This document shows positions 45,082-54,600 of a stretch of 64,000 bases of DNA, piece after piece (within the stretch, counting starts at the first letter, position 1; every line of letters begins with the position of its first letter). The DNA is taken from positions 62,001 to 126,000 of the forward strand of contig NZ_VLNR01000011.1 of the NCBI RefSeq assembly GCF_007489275.1. Direction: 5' to 3'. The stretch is from Aquimarina algiphila (GTDB taxonomy: Bacteria; Bacteroidota; Bacteroidia; Flavobacteriales; Flavobacteriaceae). Made by a program: the position numbers and the translations under genes. Under the pieces are notes generated by a model. The model saw only the letters and a list, made by a program, of their open reading frames with translations, searched no databases and had not been told where the DNA came from.

Positions 45082-46692
45082 TTATAACCATTCTACTACA
45101 ATAATATCTTGCATCCAGGGAAGCTTTACGGTATGAAAACCCCAAGGCAATTTTTCTAACGTAATATCATGAGTTTCTCGTTGTACTTGCAATAACCAAT
45201 GTCCATCTCTGGTGCGTAAGGACCCCGGGCGACATAGATAGGAAGTTCTAAAACCATCTATAGATAAGTTTTTCCAATGCGGTCCTTGTCCTATCACCGC
45301 GGTTAGCAGTCCTTCTGCAATTGCTGTTTCTTCTTTAGATAGTGTGATTGGCGATATAATTTCTTCTATAGCGACACCACATAACAATTTGTTTAATGGT
45401 AGTACTCCTTCAAACAGTTCCTGATCATCTCCTTCACACAAATACTGCAATGCACATATGGCAGTATGACGAGTCGTTTCATTAATAAAGGTTTTATCGG
45501 TTATCAGTTCCAAATTCTCAAAAAAGCGTTCTAAAAATGGCCAAAAGAGTACCAACCCTGCGTTTTTTATGGGAATAAAATCAGTGTCTTCAAAAGGAGA
45601 GGACAACTGTTCTATCTCCATTAATGTCGGTTTTGATGCTACTTCTTGCAGTTCTTTTTGTATTCTCTGTATATAGGTTGCTAAGGGTTTTAATACAGTA
45701 TTGGCATCTACCGTTTGCTCTTGTGTGTCACCTATATCTTTTAGCAGTTGTATGCATTGTTTCATCGTATTAACAGGCAACTGATCGAAAAAAAGATTGT
45801 TTATGATGGTTGATAGTTGTCTAAAAAATTCTTGCCATACGATATTCTTAGCTTGCCTGGTTGTATAGCTAGCTACTAAAGATTTGATCTCATAGATATC
45901 CTGTGCTTGATATTTTTTGCTACTTCCTTGATGATCTATTCCTAATGATACCAACGTAGCTTGAAAACACTCTTGTTCAAACGACTTATAGTCTTTGGTT
46001 GTATCAAACTTCTGAAACGCTGTTTTCCAAAAAGTAGCCTGTATCTTTTGCGCTGTGATGCCGTATTTTTTGTGAATTCTATGTTGAAATTTTTCTAAAG
46101 CAGTCACTATTTGTTGTACAGGAATCTCCGAAATCAACTGAAAAGATTGAAGCAATTGTGTCGCCGTACTTATATGTACAAAACGTTCTAGCTGCTGGGT
46201 ACTCCATCTCAATTGTTTTAGCAAGGTGATGAAAGTGGTGTTCGGCTTTTGCAACAATTCTTCTAATTGTTCCAAAACATATGCTTTGGTTGTGTCCTTT
46301 GCCCACCACGGCAATATCCCGGTTTTCAGATAATATGCTACTGTTCTAATAAGTGTTTTTTCTTTGAGTTGACTGACCTCATCTTTTTGTTCCACTTCAT
46401 CAGATTGCTGATATCCAGTGCATACTTCTTGAAGTTTTTCTTGTAATTCTTCCTCAAAAACAGTCGCGAAATCTTTTACAGATACCTTTCCTAAATCTAA
46501 TGTAAGTCGATCAATCTGCAACGGTTGATCACCCATATTATTAGTAGTATTCCCAAATATACGATCCATAACCGTTGTTAACTGATGCCGACACAGCGCA
46601 CTTAGTTCTTGCTGTACAGCAAAAGTATCTGCAGTAGAAGGCAAGTGAATTTCTAGAATCTGTTTATTAATGATATGTTTTTGCTGTGTCAT
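45082..46692 (-). CDS. eCIS tape-measure protein (CIS_TMP, Afp14-like)
   Basis: This 536-aa protein resembles the contractile injection system tape measure family. A conserved N-terminal domain (HIINKQILEIHLPSTADTFAVQ, LTLDLGKVSVKDF) is followed by helical repeats and a C-terminal domain (ILPWGFHTVKLPWMQDIIVVEWL-like end). Tape measures set the length of the tube and sheath. I chose the ATG at 46692 (MTQQKHI). The longer frame starts with a TTG at 46707 that overlaps the upstream stop by three bases and could also be used. It lies between the Afp12-like and ATPase genes, as in Afp/PVC. Confidence 0.82.
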   Translation of the reverse strand: MTQQKHIINKQILEIHLPSTADTFAVQQELSALCRHQLTTVMDRIFGNTTNNMGDQPLQIDRLTLDLGKVSVKDFATVFEEELQEKLQEVCTGYQQSDEVEQKDEVSQLKEKTLIRTVAYYLKTGILPWWAKDTTKAYVLEQLEELLQKPNTTFITLLKQLRWSTQQLERFVHISTATQLLQSFQLISEIPVQQIVTALEKFQHRIHKKYGITAQKIQATFWKTAFQKFDTTKDYKSFEQECFQATLVSLGIDHQGSSKKYQAQDIYEIKSLVASYTTRQAKNIVWQEFFRQLSTIINNLFFDQLPVNTMKQCIQLLKDIGDTQEQTVDANTVLKPLATYIQRIQKELQEVASKPTLMEIEQLSSPFEDTDFIPIKNAGLVLFWPFLERFFENLELITDKTFINETTRHTAICALQYLCEGDDQELFEGVLPLNKLLCGVAIEEIISPITLSKEETAIAEGLLTAVIGQGPHWKNLSIDGFRTSYLCRPGSLRTRDGHWLLQVQRETHDITLEKLPWGFHTVKLPWMQDIIVVEWL

Positions 46693-46703
46693 AATACTAA
46701 TTA

Positions 46704-49163
46704 TCAATTGTTGATTTCTTCTAGAAAACGATGATGGGCATGGTCAAATCGTTGCATTTCTTCTTGATCCAACCATTGAATATTGGTCTTGATATGTACC
46801 GGGGTCTCCTCACGTATCGTTAATGCAATGAATTTCTTAAAATCTTCATCTTGATATTGTTCTATCCACGCTGGCAGTACAAAAGTTAGTTGTAATGAAT
46901 ACGGATCTTTTGGAGCGGTTGTATGCATCCATCGACCTACTTTCTCCTCTTCTATAAAAGGCTCTGCGATTTCGAACCCATCTTCCAATATTGAAACTAC
47001 GCTATGTACCCCATTATAATTTTTGGTTCTGGTAATTTCTATCTCATCTCCTACTCGTAACGTATGTGTTCCTGTTTTGTAAAATATGTGATCTGATGCT
47101 GTAGAAGACTTTTTAATACCATAGATACAAGAAGATTGTAGATAATATCGAATATCGGGCGTACGTTGAAATAAACCTCCAGTTTCTGACTCTTGAAAAG
47201 GAGCCTTGATTTCAAAAAAATCATCTCCGATCGCTAACACAGTATAAACCCCTTCGAATTGTGCATTACCAGTGATACGTATTTCTTCTCCAAGTTCTAA
47301 GGTATGATTTTCGACGATGCATCGTGTAAATTCCTCTGTGATGGCTACTTCGGATCTTTCGATTTGTAATGGAATATACGTTGCGGTAAACGAATAAGGA
47401 TATTTTTTTCTAGGTCGTAACAAGATATGTTCTACCATATGTATTCCTGCAGTATTGCTATTACCTAAGTTTCTACTGCTATAGTCCTCGATCCCTATTT
47501 TTAATGCAATTCGCTTTTCTAATCCCGAAATGTTTCGAGTATCCCAAAAGTCTTTTGTGGTATCATACGCTTTTGCTCTACAGGCACTCACCACAGGATA
47601 TTCTTTAAGAAATCGGGCTTTATCCTTGATTAACTTTTTATCCGTACTAGACTCATTATCCGTAAGATCTTTTAATACCATACCATAGCCTGTAAATTTC
47701 TCTGCAAATCGTGCCAACAAATGGTTTTGAAACTTATTTTTTCGTAATAATCCGGCATTAGCATCAGCTGTCATTTCGCTTAAATATCCTTCATAACTTT
47801 CTTTGCTTCCGATCACTTCAGATACTCCGGGAACACAATCTAACAAGGACTGATTAAAATAGGTTCTGGTATCTTCTCCATCAAAACTCATCAGTTTTTT
47901 AAAGTGCGCTAACTGCGAAAAATAATTGGCCAATGTCTGTTCAAAAAACAACAAATACCCACTTAACTGCTTTGCCTGTGCTTTTCTTTCGGGAGTAGCT
48001 GAATCCGGGAGTCCTATTTCGCCAATCCCATAATTAGCAGGGAACTGATTTTGTATCGAATCATAGTTTTCTAGTTGCTGTGCTTGAGTTTCTGGCATGA
48101 TCATATCCAGTTCTTTACCTGATACAGCTCTGGAAACACTTTCAACTCTTTTTTGATTGTATAGTGTTTTTATTCTTTCTGTATCGATGCCTACGGCAAG
48201 TCCTTTAGAGGTAAATGATAGTTGTGATAAGGTGCCTTCGATATCCAAAATTGGAGTTTTGGAAGTATCCAATGGTAACAACCAATTTTTTACTGTATTG
48301 GTTCCCGTAGCCAGTGCGATTTTGTCAATCGCTAATACTTCGGTTTGATCCATAATTTCTTTAATCACATCCGAAGTCTGGATTTCTTTTTTTCTATAGT
48401 GATTTATGAGATCCTGATCATCAATAAAACCATTTAATAGTCCTGGCCCATCAAAAATTTCATCGGTTCTTTTTCCTTTTTCTAGCTGTTGTTGCAAAGT
48501 ATAGAAAGGAATACGAGGTGAAAAATGTGTTCCCACACTACACAAAATATTAGCTACCATCTCATTAACATCATCTACCGTATCCGCAATTTCGATAACA
48601 CCATGTAATCGGATTCCCTGCGTATCTAATAATTTTATTTCTTCGAAATCCTCACAAATCGTACGACATCCGTAGAGCCTTTCTTTTACATCCTTAATTA
48701 TTGTACTCCCAGGGATATCAAACAACCCATCTTTTTCTATAAAAACTCGGTACAATCCTATTGGTGTACTATCCGTTTCTGAGATCTCACCAGCTCTTTT
48801 TTGGGTTACTTTTTCAATCCAGGCATTTTTGACCCCATCCACATCAATCGCTACTTTACGAATATCCAATACCGTTACTGGATTTGTGGTTAAAATGGTA
48901 GCGGGACTATAGAGGTTTTCATAAGTGCTGGTGGTATCACTACCTATGATATCCTGAATATCATAGTCCATCCGATACGCTAGATCAGTGACTGCATAAC
49001 ATACTTGCTCTAAAATCGTAATACCAGGATCATGGATATTATGATCGGTCCAGGTATCTCCAGCCATTTTTTGGATCAGTTGCATTCCTTCTGCTCTAAG
49101 GAATTCATAGCTTAATGCACTGTTTTGAGGTACTTCTTTAGGTATGGTGATTGTATCTGTCAT
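46704..49163 (-). CDS. eCIS baseplate protein (Afp12-like)
   Basis: This 819-aa protein starts with a motif typical of eCIS baseplate wedge proteins (GDTWTDHNIHDPGITILEQ) and has long mixed-fold regions. Near the C-terminus two copies of a ~55-residue beta-rich repeat (around 615-675 and 695-747) share an IxITxxxxFxGVYxVxxI...FEIxxPF pattern. By position after Afp11 and the fibres, and before the tape measure, it matches Afp12, the outer wedge component. Its stop overlaps the TTG alternative start of the tape-measure gene. No enzyme motif is seen. Confidence 0.8.
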   Translation of the reverse strand: MTDTITIPKEVPQNSALSYEFLRAEGMQLIQKMAGDTWTDHNIHDPGITILEQVCYAVTDLAYRMDYDIQDIIGSDTTSTYENLYSPATILTTNPVTVLDIRKVAIDVDGVKNAWIEKVTQKRAGEISETDSTPIGLYRVFIEKDGLFDIPGSTIIKDVKERLYGCRTICEDFEEIKLLDTQGIRLHGVIEIADTVDDVNEMVANILCSVGTHFSPRIPFYTLQQQLEKGKRTDEIFDGPGLLNGFIDDQDLINHYRKKEIQTSDVIKEIMDQTEVLAIDKIALATGTNTVKNWLLPLDTSKTPILDIEGTLSQLSFTSKGLAVGIDTERIKTLYNQKRVESVSRAVSGKELDMIMPETQAQQLENYDSIQNQFPANYGIGEIGLPDSATPERKAQAKQLSGYLLFFEQTLANYFSQLAHFKKLMSFDGEDTRTYFNQSLLDCVPGVSEVIGSKESYEGYLSEMTADANAGLLRKNKFQNHLLARFAEKFTGYGMVLKDLTDNESSTDKKLIKDKARFLKEYPVVSACRAKAYDTTKDFWDTRNISGLEKRIALKIGIEDYSSRNLGNSNTAGIHMVEHILLRPRKKYPYSFTATYIPLQIERSEVAITEEFTRCIVENHTLELGEEIRITGNAQFEGVYTVLAIGDDFFEIKAPFQESETGGLFQRTPDIRYYLQSSCIYGIKKSSTASDHIFYKTGTHTLRVGDEIEITRTKNYNGVHSVVSILEDGFEIAEPFIEEEKVGRWMHTTAPKDPYSLQLTFVLPAWIEQYQDEDFKKFIALTIREETPVHIKTNIQWLDQEEMQRFDHAHHRFLEEINN

Positions 49164-49232
49164 TGTAAAAGGTAATTGTTGTTCGTATTTCTACAAAATA
49201 ATATGTATCTATTGCTGTAGCTTTTGAAATGA

Positions 49233-50339
49233 TTATAATTTCATGATGTATGCCAGAACGAAATATGGAGGTCGGTTTTCATGAGCTTTATTGCCACCTG
49301 TTGATTGTAAATTTGCTTTGGCAGTTTTAATAGAAACACCTGTTTTATTGCTCTGAATTGTTCCAAAATTATTTAAGGCAAACTCTCTACCACTGCCAGT
49401 ATTATTATCCATTGTATCCGTGGTATCCTTATTGGTAAATCTTACTAATCCATTAAAATTTCCATGATTATGGTTATGACCTGGATCATTTACTCCATGT
49501 GTATGACCATTATCTAAATGAGTATGACTTGGCATTTGTGCTTGAGTAAGGGTTACTTCATTTGCTCCTCCTTTTTTCCCAATTTGGTATTCTGGATTGT
49601 TCTTTTCCATTCCCACAATAAATCTCCCGGATAAATCTGGAGTGTTATTAGTTCCATCACACAACACCCAACCTTTTGGGATATCTTGTCCAGACCACAT
49701 AGAAATGAGACCTTTAGGTAAACGTGTATCTACATATGTTTTTACTGCTTTTTGTGTGGGAAGTTTATCATGACTAGTTGCTGTATTATCTAGTTCGTCG
49801 TTATCAGAAATATTAGATGCTTTTAGATCTCCTTCTACTTGCAAAGTACCTTTTACAGCAACTCCTTCTTTTTTAGAAACTTTAAAAATAGTAGTAGGCG
49901 TATTTGTAGTATCAGTTATAGAAATTAATGGAGTTGTATCTTTTCCCTCAATTGTAAGTTTGGCAGTTGGTTCTATGGTTCCTACACCAACATTTCCATC
50001 TCCTGATTTAATAAACAGTCTACTTTGTCCAGTTATATCTTTGATATTAAAACCTGGTTGATTGCTATTGGGCGCATCAGAATTTACTCGAGGATTTAAG
50101 TTAATAGACCATTGCGGATTATCATCGCTTAAGTTTTCATATATATCCAGCACCTCTTGTGTACCTACAGTCTCTCCTTCTGCTTGTACAGATAGCGGAT
50201 TGCCCTGTACTTTGGCAATACCATCCTCTGCCTGGTTAAGCCCTGCTTCTATAAAATCAGCAAACTCTTCTTGTGTAGGTTTGTCATTGATCTTAAAATA
50301 TGATTTGAGCTCTGTTCGGTTTTTCTTATTGATTTCCAC
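49233..50339 (-). CDS. eCIS collar-type fibre protein 2 (368 aa)
   Basis: This is a tail-fibre-like protein. The N-terminal ~165 residues (MEINKKNRTELK start, FADFIEAGLNQ) are nearly the same as in the upstream paralogue and probably bind the baseplate. The C-terminal part has a phage tail-collar domain: MWSGQDIPKGWVLCDG, TPDLSGRFIVGM, and a His-rich metal-binding-like PSHTHLDNGHTHG...GHNHNH stretch like that of short tail fibres. The end (NRPPYFVLAYIMKL) is shared with the paralogue. The differing middle may set what it binds. Whether it attaches to target cells is an inference. Confidence 0.8.
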   Translation of the reverse strand: MEINKKNRTELKSYFKINDKPTQEEFADFIEAGLNQAEDGIAKVQGNPLSVQAEGETVGTQEVLDIYENLSDDNPQWSINLNPRVNSDAPNSNQPGFNIKDITGQSRLFIKSGDGNVGVGTIEPTAKLTIEGKDTTPLISITDTTNTPTTIFKVSKKEGVAVKGTLQVEGDLKASNISDNDELDNTATSHDKLPTQKAVKTYVDTRLPKGLISMWSGQDIPKGWVLCDGTNNTPDLSGRFIVGMEKNNPEYQIGKKGGANEVTLTQAQMPSHTHLDNGHTHGVNDPGHNHNHGNFNGLVRFTNKDTTDTMDNNTGSGREFALNNFGTIQSNKTGVSIKTAKANLQSTGGNKAHENRPPYFVLAYIMKL

Positions 50340-50407
50340 GATGTATATCTATTTTGATTTATGACTATTTGATTGCAGGGATCTGATTTTATATTTTTTT
50401 AGTGTCA

Positions 50408-51493
50408 CTATAACTTCATGATATATGCCAAAACAAAGTAAGGAGGTCGGTTTTCGTGAGGTTGATTTCCTCCGGTTTTGTTTGTAGTAAATGAATGTTT
50501 GTGTTTACCAGCAGATTTGGTTTTAGTATTTAATGTGCCATGTGTTTCCCCGTCCATAGTAATTGTTTTAAGACCATTACCGCTATCATTTCCTGAAGCT
50601 GGGTGCGATATGTTATGTACGTGATCTCCAATTTCTGAAGTGTTTCCTGTATGATTGTGGGCAGGCATTTGACTTGCATTAAGTGTTATTTCATCCTTTC
50701 CTCCTATTTTACCCACTTGGTATTCCGGATTTTCCTTATCGAATCCAACAATGAATCTACCTGATAAATCAGGGGTTCCCTGGACTCCATTACATAAAGC
50801 CCATCCTGTGGGGATGTTTACTATATTTCCTGACCACATAACGATGACACCTTTGGGCATCCGAGTATCTACATAGTTCTTTACGGCCATTTGCGTAGGA
50901 ATTTTTTCGTGACTTGCTTCTTCTTTATCCAGGTCTACACTTGAAGAAATATTATCTGCCTTTAGGTTTTTTATGGTAATATCACCTTCTACCAATAAAG
51001 CTCCCTTTATAGTAACCCCTTCTTTTTTTGAAACCTCAAAAATTGTAGTACGATTGTTTGTAGTATCAGTTACCGATAATAATGAAGGTATATTTTTCCC
51101 TTCTATGGCAAGTTTAGAAGTTGGTTCCAAGGTTCCAACACCTACATTGCCTTCTCCTGATTTGATAAATAATCTACTTTGCCCGGTTGCATCTTTAATA
51201 TTGATTCCGGGTTGATTGCTTGTCGGTTCATCAGAATTTACTCTGGGATTGAGGTTAATAGACCATTGCGGATTGTCATCTGCAAAACTTTCATATAGAT
51301 CTAGTACCTCTTGCGTACCTACCCGCTCTCCTTCGGCCTGTATGGATATGGGATTTCCCTGCACTTTCGCTATACCGTCCTCTACCTGATTTAATCCGGC
51401 TTCTATAAAATCGGCAAACTCCTCTTGTGTAGGTTTGTCATTGATCTTAAAATATTCTTTGAGTTCTGTTCGGTTTTTCTTATTGATTTCCAT
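50408..51493 (-). CDS. eCIS collar-type fibre protein 1 (361 aa)
   Basis: This tandem paralogue of the 368-aa fibre has the same N-terminal half (MEINKKNRTELK, DKPTQEEFADF, INLNPRVNSD). Its collar domain differs: VMWSGNIVNIPTGWALCNG, GRFIVGFDKENP and a MPAHNHTGNTSEIGDHVH stretch with fewer His residues. It lies 180 bases after the 1399-aa baseplate gene. Fibres normally lie near Afp13; here they sit between the Afp11-like and Afp12-like genes. The pair probably arose by duplication followed by divergence of the binding part. Confidence 0.8.
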   Translation of the reverse strand: MEINKKNRTELKEYFKINDKPTQEEFADFIEAGLNQVEDGIAKVQGNPISIQAEGERVGTQEVLDLYESFADDNPQWSINLNPRVNSDEPTSNQPGINIKDATGQSRLFIKSGEGNVGVGTLEPTSKLAIEGKNIPSLLSVTDTTNNRTTIFEVSKKEGVTIKGALLVEGDITIKNLKADNISSSVDLDKEEASHEKIPTQMAVKNYVDTRMPKGVIVMWSGNIVNIPTGWALCNGVQGTPDLSGRFIVGFDKENPEYQVGKIGGKDEITLNASQMPAHNHTGNTSEIGDHVHNISHPASGNDSGNGLKTITMDGETHGTLNTKTKSAGKHKHSFTTNKTGGNQPHENRPPYFVLAYIMKL

Positions 51494-51606
51494 CAGGTTA
51501 TTTTTTTTATTCTTTCTATTTTTTTATCAATTATCCATTGTTTTAAAGTTGATAAAACAAGTCTAATTTAATTTTTGACTTTTCTTCAAAATATCTTCGG
51601 CAGCAA

Positions 51607-51627
51607 TTCGACAAGCTTAGTGTGACA
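51607..51627. repeat. single REP-like half-element
   Basis: TTCGACAAGCTTAGTGTGAC is one arm of the CTTCGACAAGCTCAG repeat family, here without a paired arm. It lies in the 180-base gap between the 1399-aa baseplate gene and the first fibre gene. Confidence 0.6.
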
Positions 51628-51673
51628 AATCAGACTAAGACGAGCATTTTCTATTTTTACCTACTTAATAATT

Positions 51674-54600
51674 TTATCGAACTATAAAATCTTTATTAAT
51701 TTCCATATAGTTAATTCCCTCGAAACTGTCTTCTTCAAATCCACCTTCATTCACTACGTATACTTCGTGTATTTGCGCAGCAACCATGATCATATTAGGT
51801 TTGGAGGGGATAACAATAGTTTTTCCGTCATTTAGGCTTCGTACATCGTTAAAGGTCTCTCCATCCTCACTCTGAAACAATTTAAGATTAGCTACATAAT
51901 CGATATACGGTCTTTCTGCAATAAAATTGATGATCACACTGGCATGAAGTGATCCTCCGATCTGTATATCTCTATCTTCACCATATGCCCATGGTGACAT
52001 AAAGCGTTTGATCTCTTCTATCAACTTGTCTTTATAAAAATCTTCATCGTATCCTTCGTAAAATTTCACAATACACTCTGTAGATACTTGCAGGTACAAA
52101 GGATTTGTTACTACTATATCTGCATAGCTAGGCGCATGCATTTGTGCATATTTTTCAATCTGAAACAGGGTGTCAGCCGCTACCTTTGGAGCAAAGGGGT
52201 CGAAGGGTAATTTTCCTTTAATATCTGGTACCACAATCACATCTACTCCTCCTGTTCTATCTTCTGTCGGAAGACACTTGGTTTTGTATATCTGAGGAAA
52301 CTGATTCAATATTAAATGTTCATAATCCCACATTGTAAGTGCCCTGTTTTTATGTCGTAACCGTTCGCTAACACGTTTGTATAATGCATCTCCGTTTTCG
52401 GCTGGTTTTCCTTTGCTAGAGGTAAAGGGTTGTGTAATCTTGGCAACCTCCCGTATTGGATTAAGCACTTCTGTAATCGTATCGATGGGTAAGGGATTTT
52501 CGAAATGTGCGGGATCTACTTCTACACCAGAAAGTGTAGCACTTAATACTTGACTTCTAATATCAATAGTATCCGATATACCATTTATATCTTTAAAAGC
52601 ACATATTTTAATCCAATGCAAGTTGTTAGGCATTAAGGTACCACCAGTAGTCGTATCTGAAGGTATTTTTATTTTTACGACCCCTGTATTTACTAATCCA
52701 TTAGTTGTATCTTCTAAAATTTCAGTAGGTGTTAAATCAATCCATTCATTATTTCGAATATAACTCCACTGCAATTCAGGTTTTTGAATATCGGGATCAG
52801 CACTCCCTTCTGCCATCTGAAACAAAATAGATAGTATCTGTGGCGCTTTCAATTGATCGATTCCCAGATACAACGAACCTTCATCTGTATAAACAGGTAT
52901 TAGATTTGCCTCGTTTCCTGGGGATATAAGGTCATATCCAAACGGATGTATATGCCAGATCTTGTTTGTGCTTTTTGAAGACTGTACATCTGCTGTGATA
53001 TCTGCACAAGCTATATAAGAAACTCCTAGTTTTTTTAGCTTAGGCTGATATGGCAAATTAATCCGTAAATTTTTTATTTCTTCTTTTCCGGATAATGCTT
53101 GCTTTGTAAATAAGGTATTATATGCTGTATGCTGAAAATTTACAGGTGTTAGTTCTATTCTAAAATATCGCTCCCACGATACTACCTCCTCTTCATCCAT
53201 CTCGATATCAAAACGCTCTTTGTATTCATAATCCGGACTTGTTTCTTTCATTCTAGAAGGTATATCCGTAATCGGAATGGCACCTTCTTTTGTAAACAAA
53301 GGGAAACCTTCTGATACTTTATTTCCTTCAGTATTTTCTATCATAGTAGATAATAACACTTCTGCATTGCGATCATGAAAAAATACATCCGCTTTAAAAT
53401 CACTGTCATCTTCAATAATTGCAGCATTTGTTGCCAGTCGTTGTTCGATGAGTTTAGAAAGCTCTTCTTCATTAAGTGCTGCAAGTTCTTCTTCTGTATG
53501 ATTGGCCTGTATTAACCAATAATTTTTATAATATTCTGTAAGAGATTTGGGTTGTTGTACCCATTCCAGCTCCAGATGTAAGTCTTTTATTCTTTTCTGA
53601 GCTATTTCGTCATTTGCAATATAGAAACTACTTTCTATTTCTGGTTGAAATCCAAAAGGCTCAAAAGGTTTTTTGGTATCAATGGTATTTTGATCGTTCT
53701 GTAAAATACTCTGTTGCATTCCCTGTACATCTACCTTGATATGTGCTTTTTGTAATCCAAGGTTTATTAAATGTTGATAGCCGCTTCGGTAGTATTCTTC
53801 CCCTTTATTTTCTTCTAAAAAATGATGAAGTGTACATACCAACGTTGGATGCTCTGATGCTACAAAAGAAGAAGATCCTGACCCAAAAGGTGTAACTGGT
53901 GAATCATTATCCTGAAGTTGTATTTTAATTTTTAAGGAATTCAGATACACCTGATCTGGTGCATATTTTTGTGCTTTCTCGACATTCTTGTCAATCAATC
54001 CTACTTCTTGAACCTCTAGTATCGAAGTATCCTTAATCCCTATAATTTTATATATTTTTTGAGTGGTATCTACAATGTATTTACCCACATCTGTGATATC
54101 AAAGCTTTGATTATCGATGCTAGTAATCGTAGTGTCATTTACTATAATATCTAAAGGAATTTCTGAAGTCGCCCCTACATAATCCCCTAAGGAATAGGCT
54201 ACTTTATTAGGTGTAAACCACTGTTCATTACTACTAAGGTAGGTCTGAAAGGGATCGTTTTTATCAAAAATCGACTGCAAGCTTTCTATCGTACGATTTT
54301 CTTGTCCCAGATCTAGTAGTATCTCAATAGTACGTTTACCATCTTGGAGCAGTAAGGTAGGAGAACTTATAGCAAAACCAATCTCAGATGGTTTTAGGGA
54401 ATGATCAGATATACCGGATTGTCTATTACCAAACGTCTTAAATCGCTTACTTTCGGCTTCTTCATCGTATTGGCTAAAAACAAATTCTTTTGCATCTGTT
54501 GTTGCATAAATATCTGATAACTTTTCTATGCTAGGTGGAAATATAGAGACCGATCGTATCTGACGTTCAGCGAATTCTAAAATACGATACACTTTATCCC

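Noticed and set aside
44841..45104. 87-aa plus-strand frame at the ATPase/tape-measure gap
   Set aside because: It consists of REP-like repeat sequence and the antisense end of the ATPase gene.
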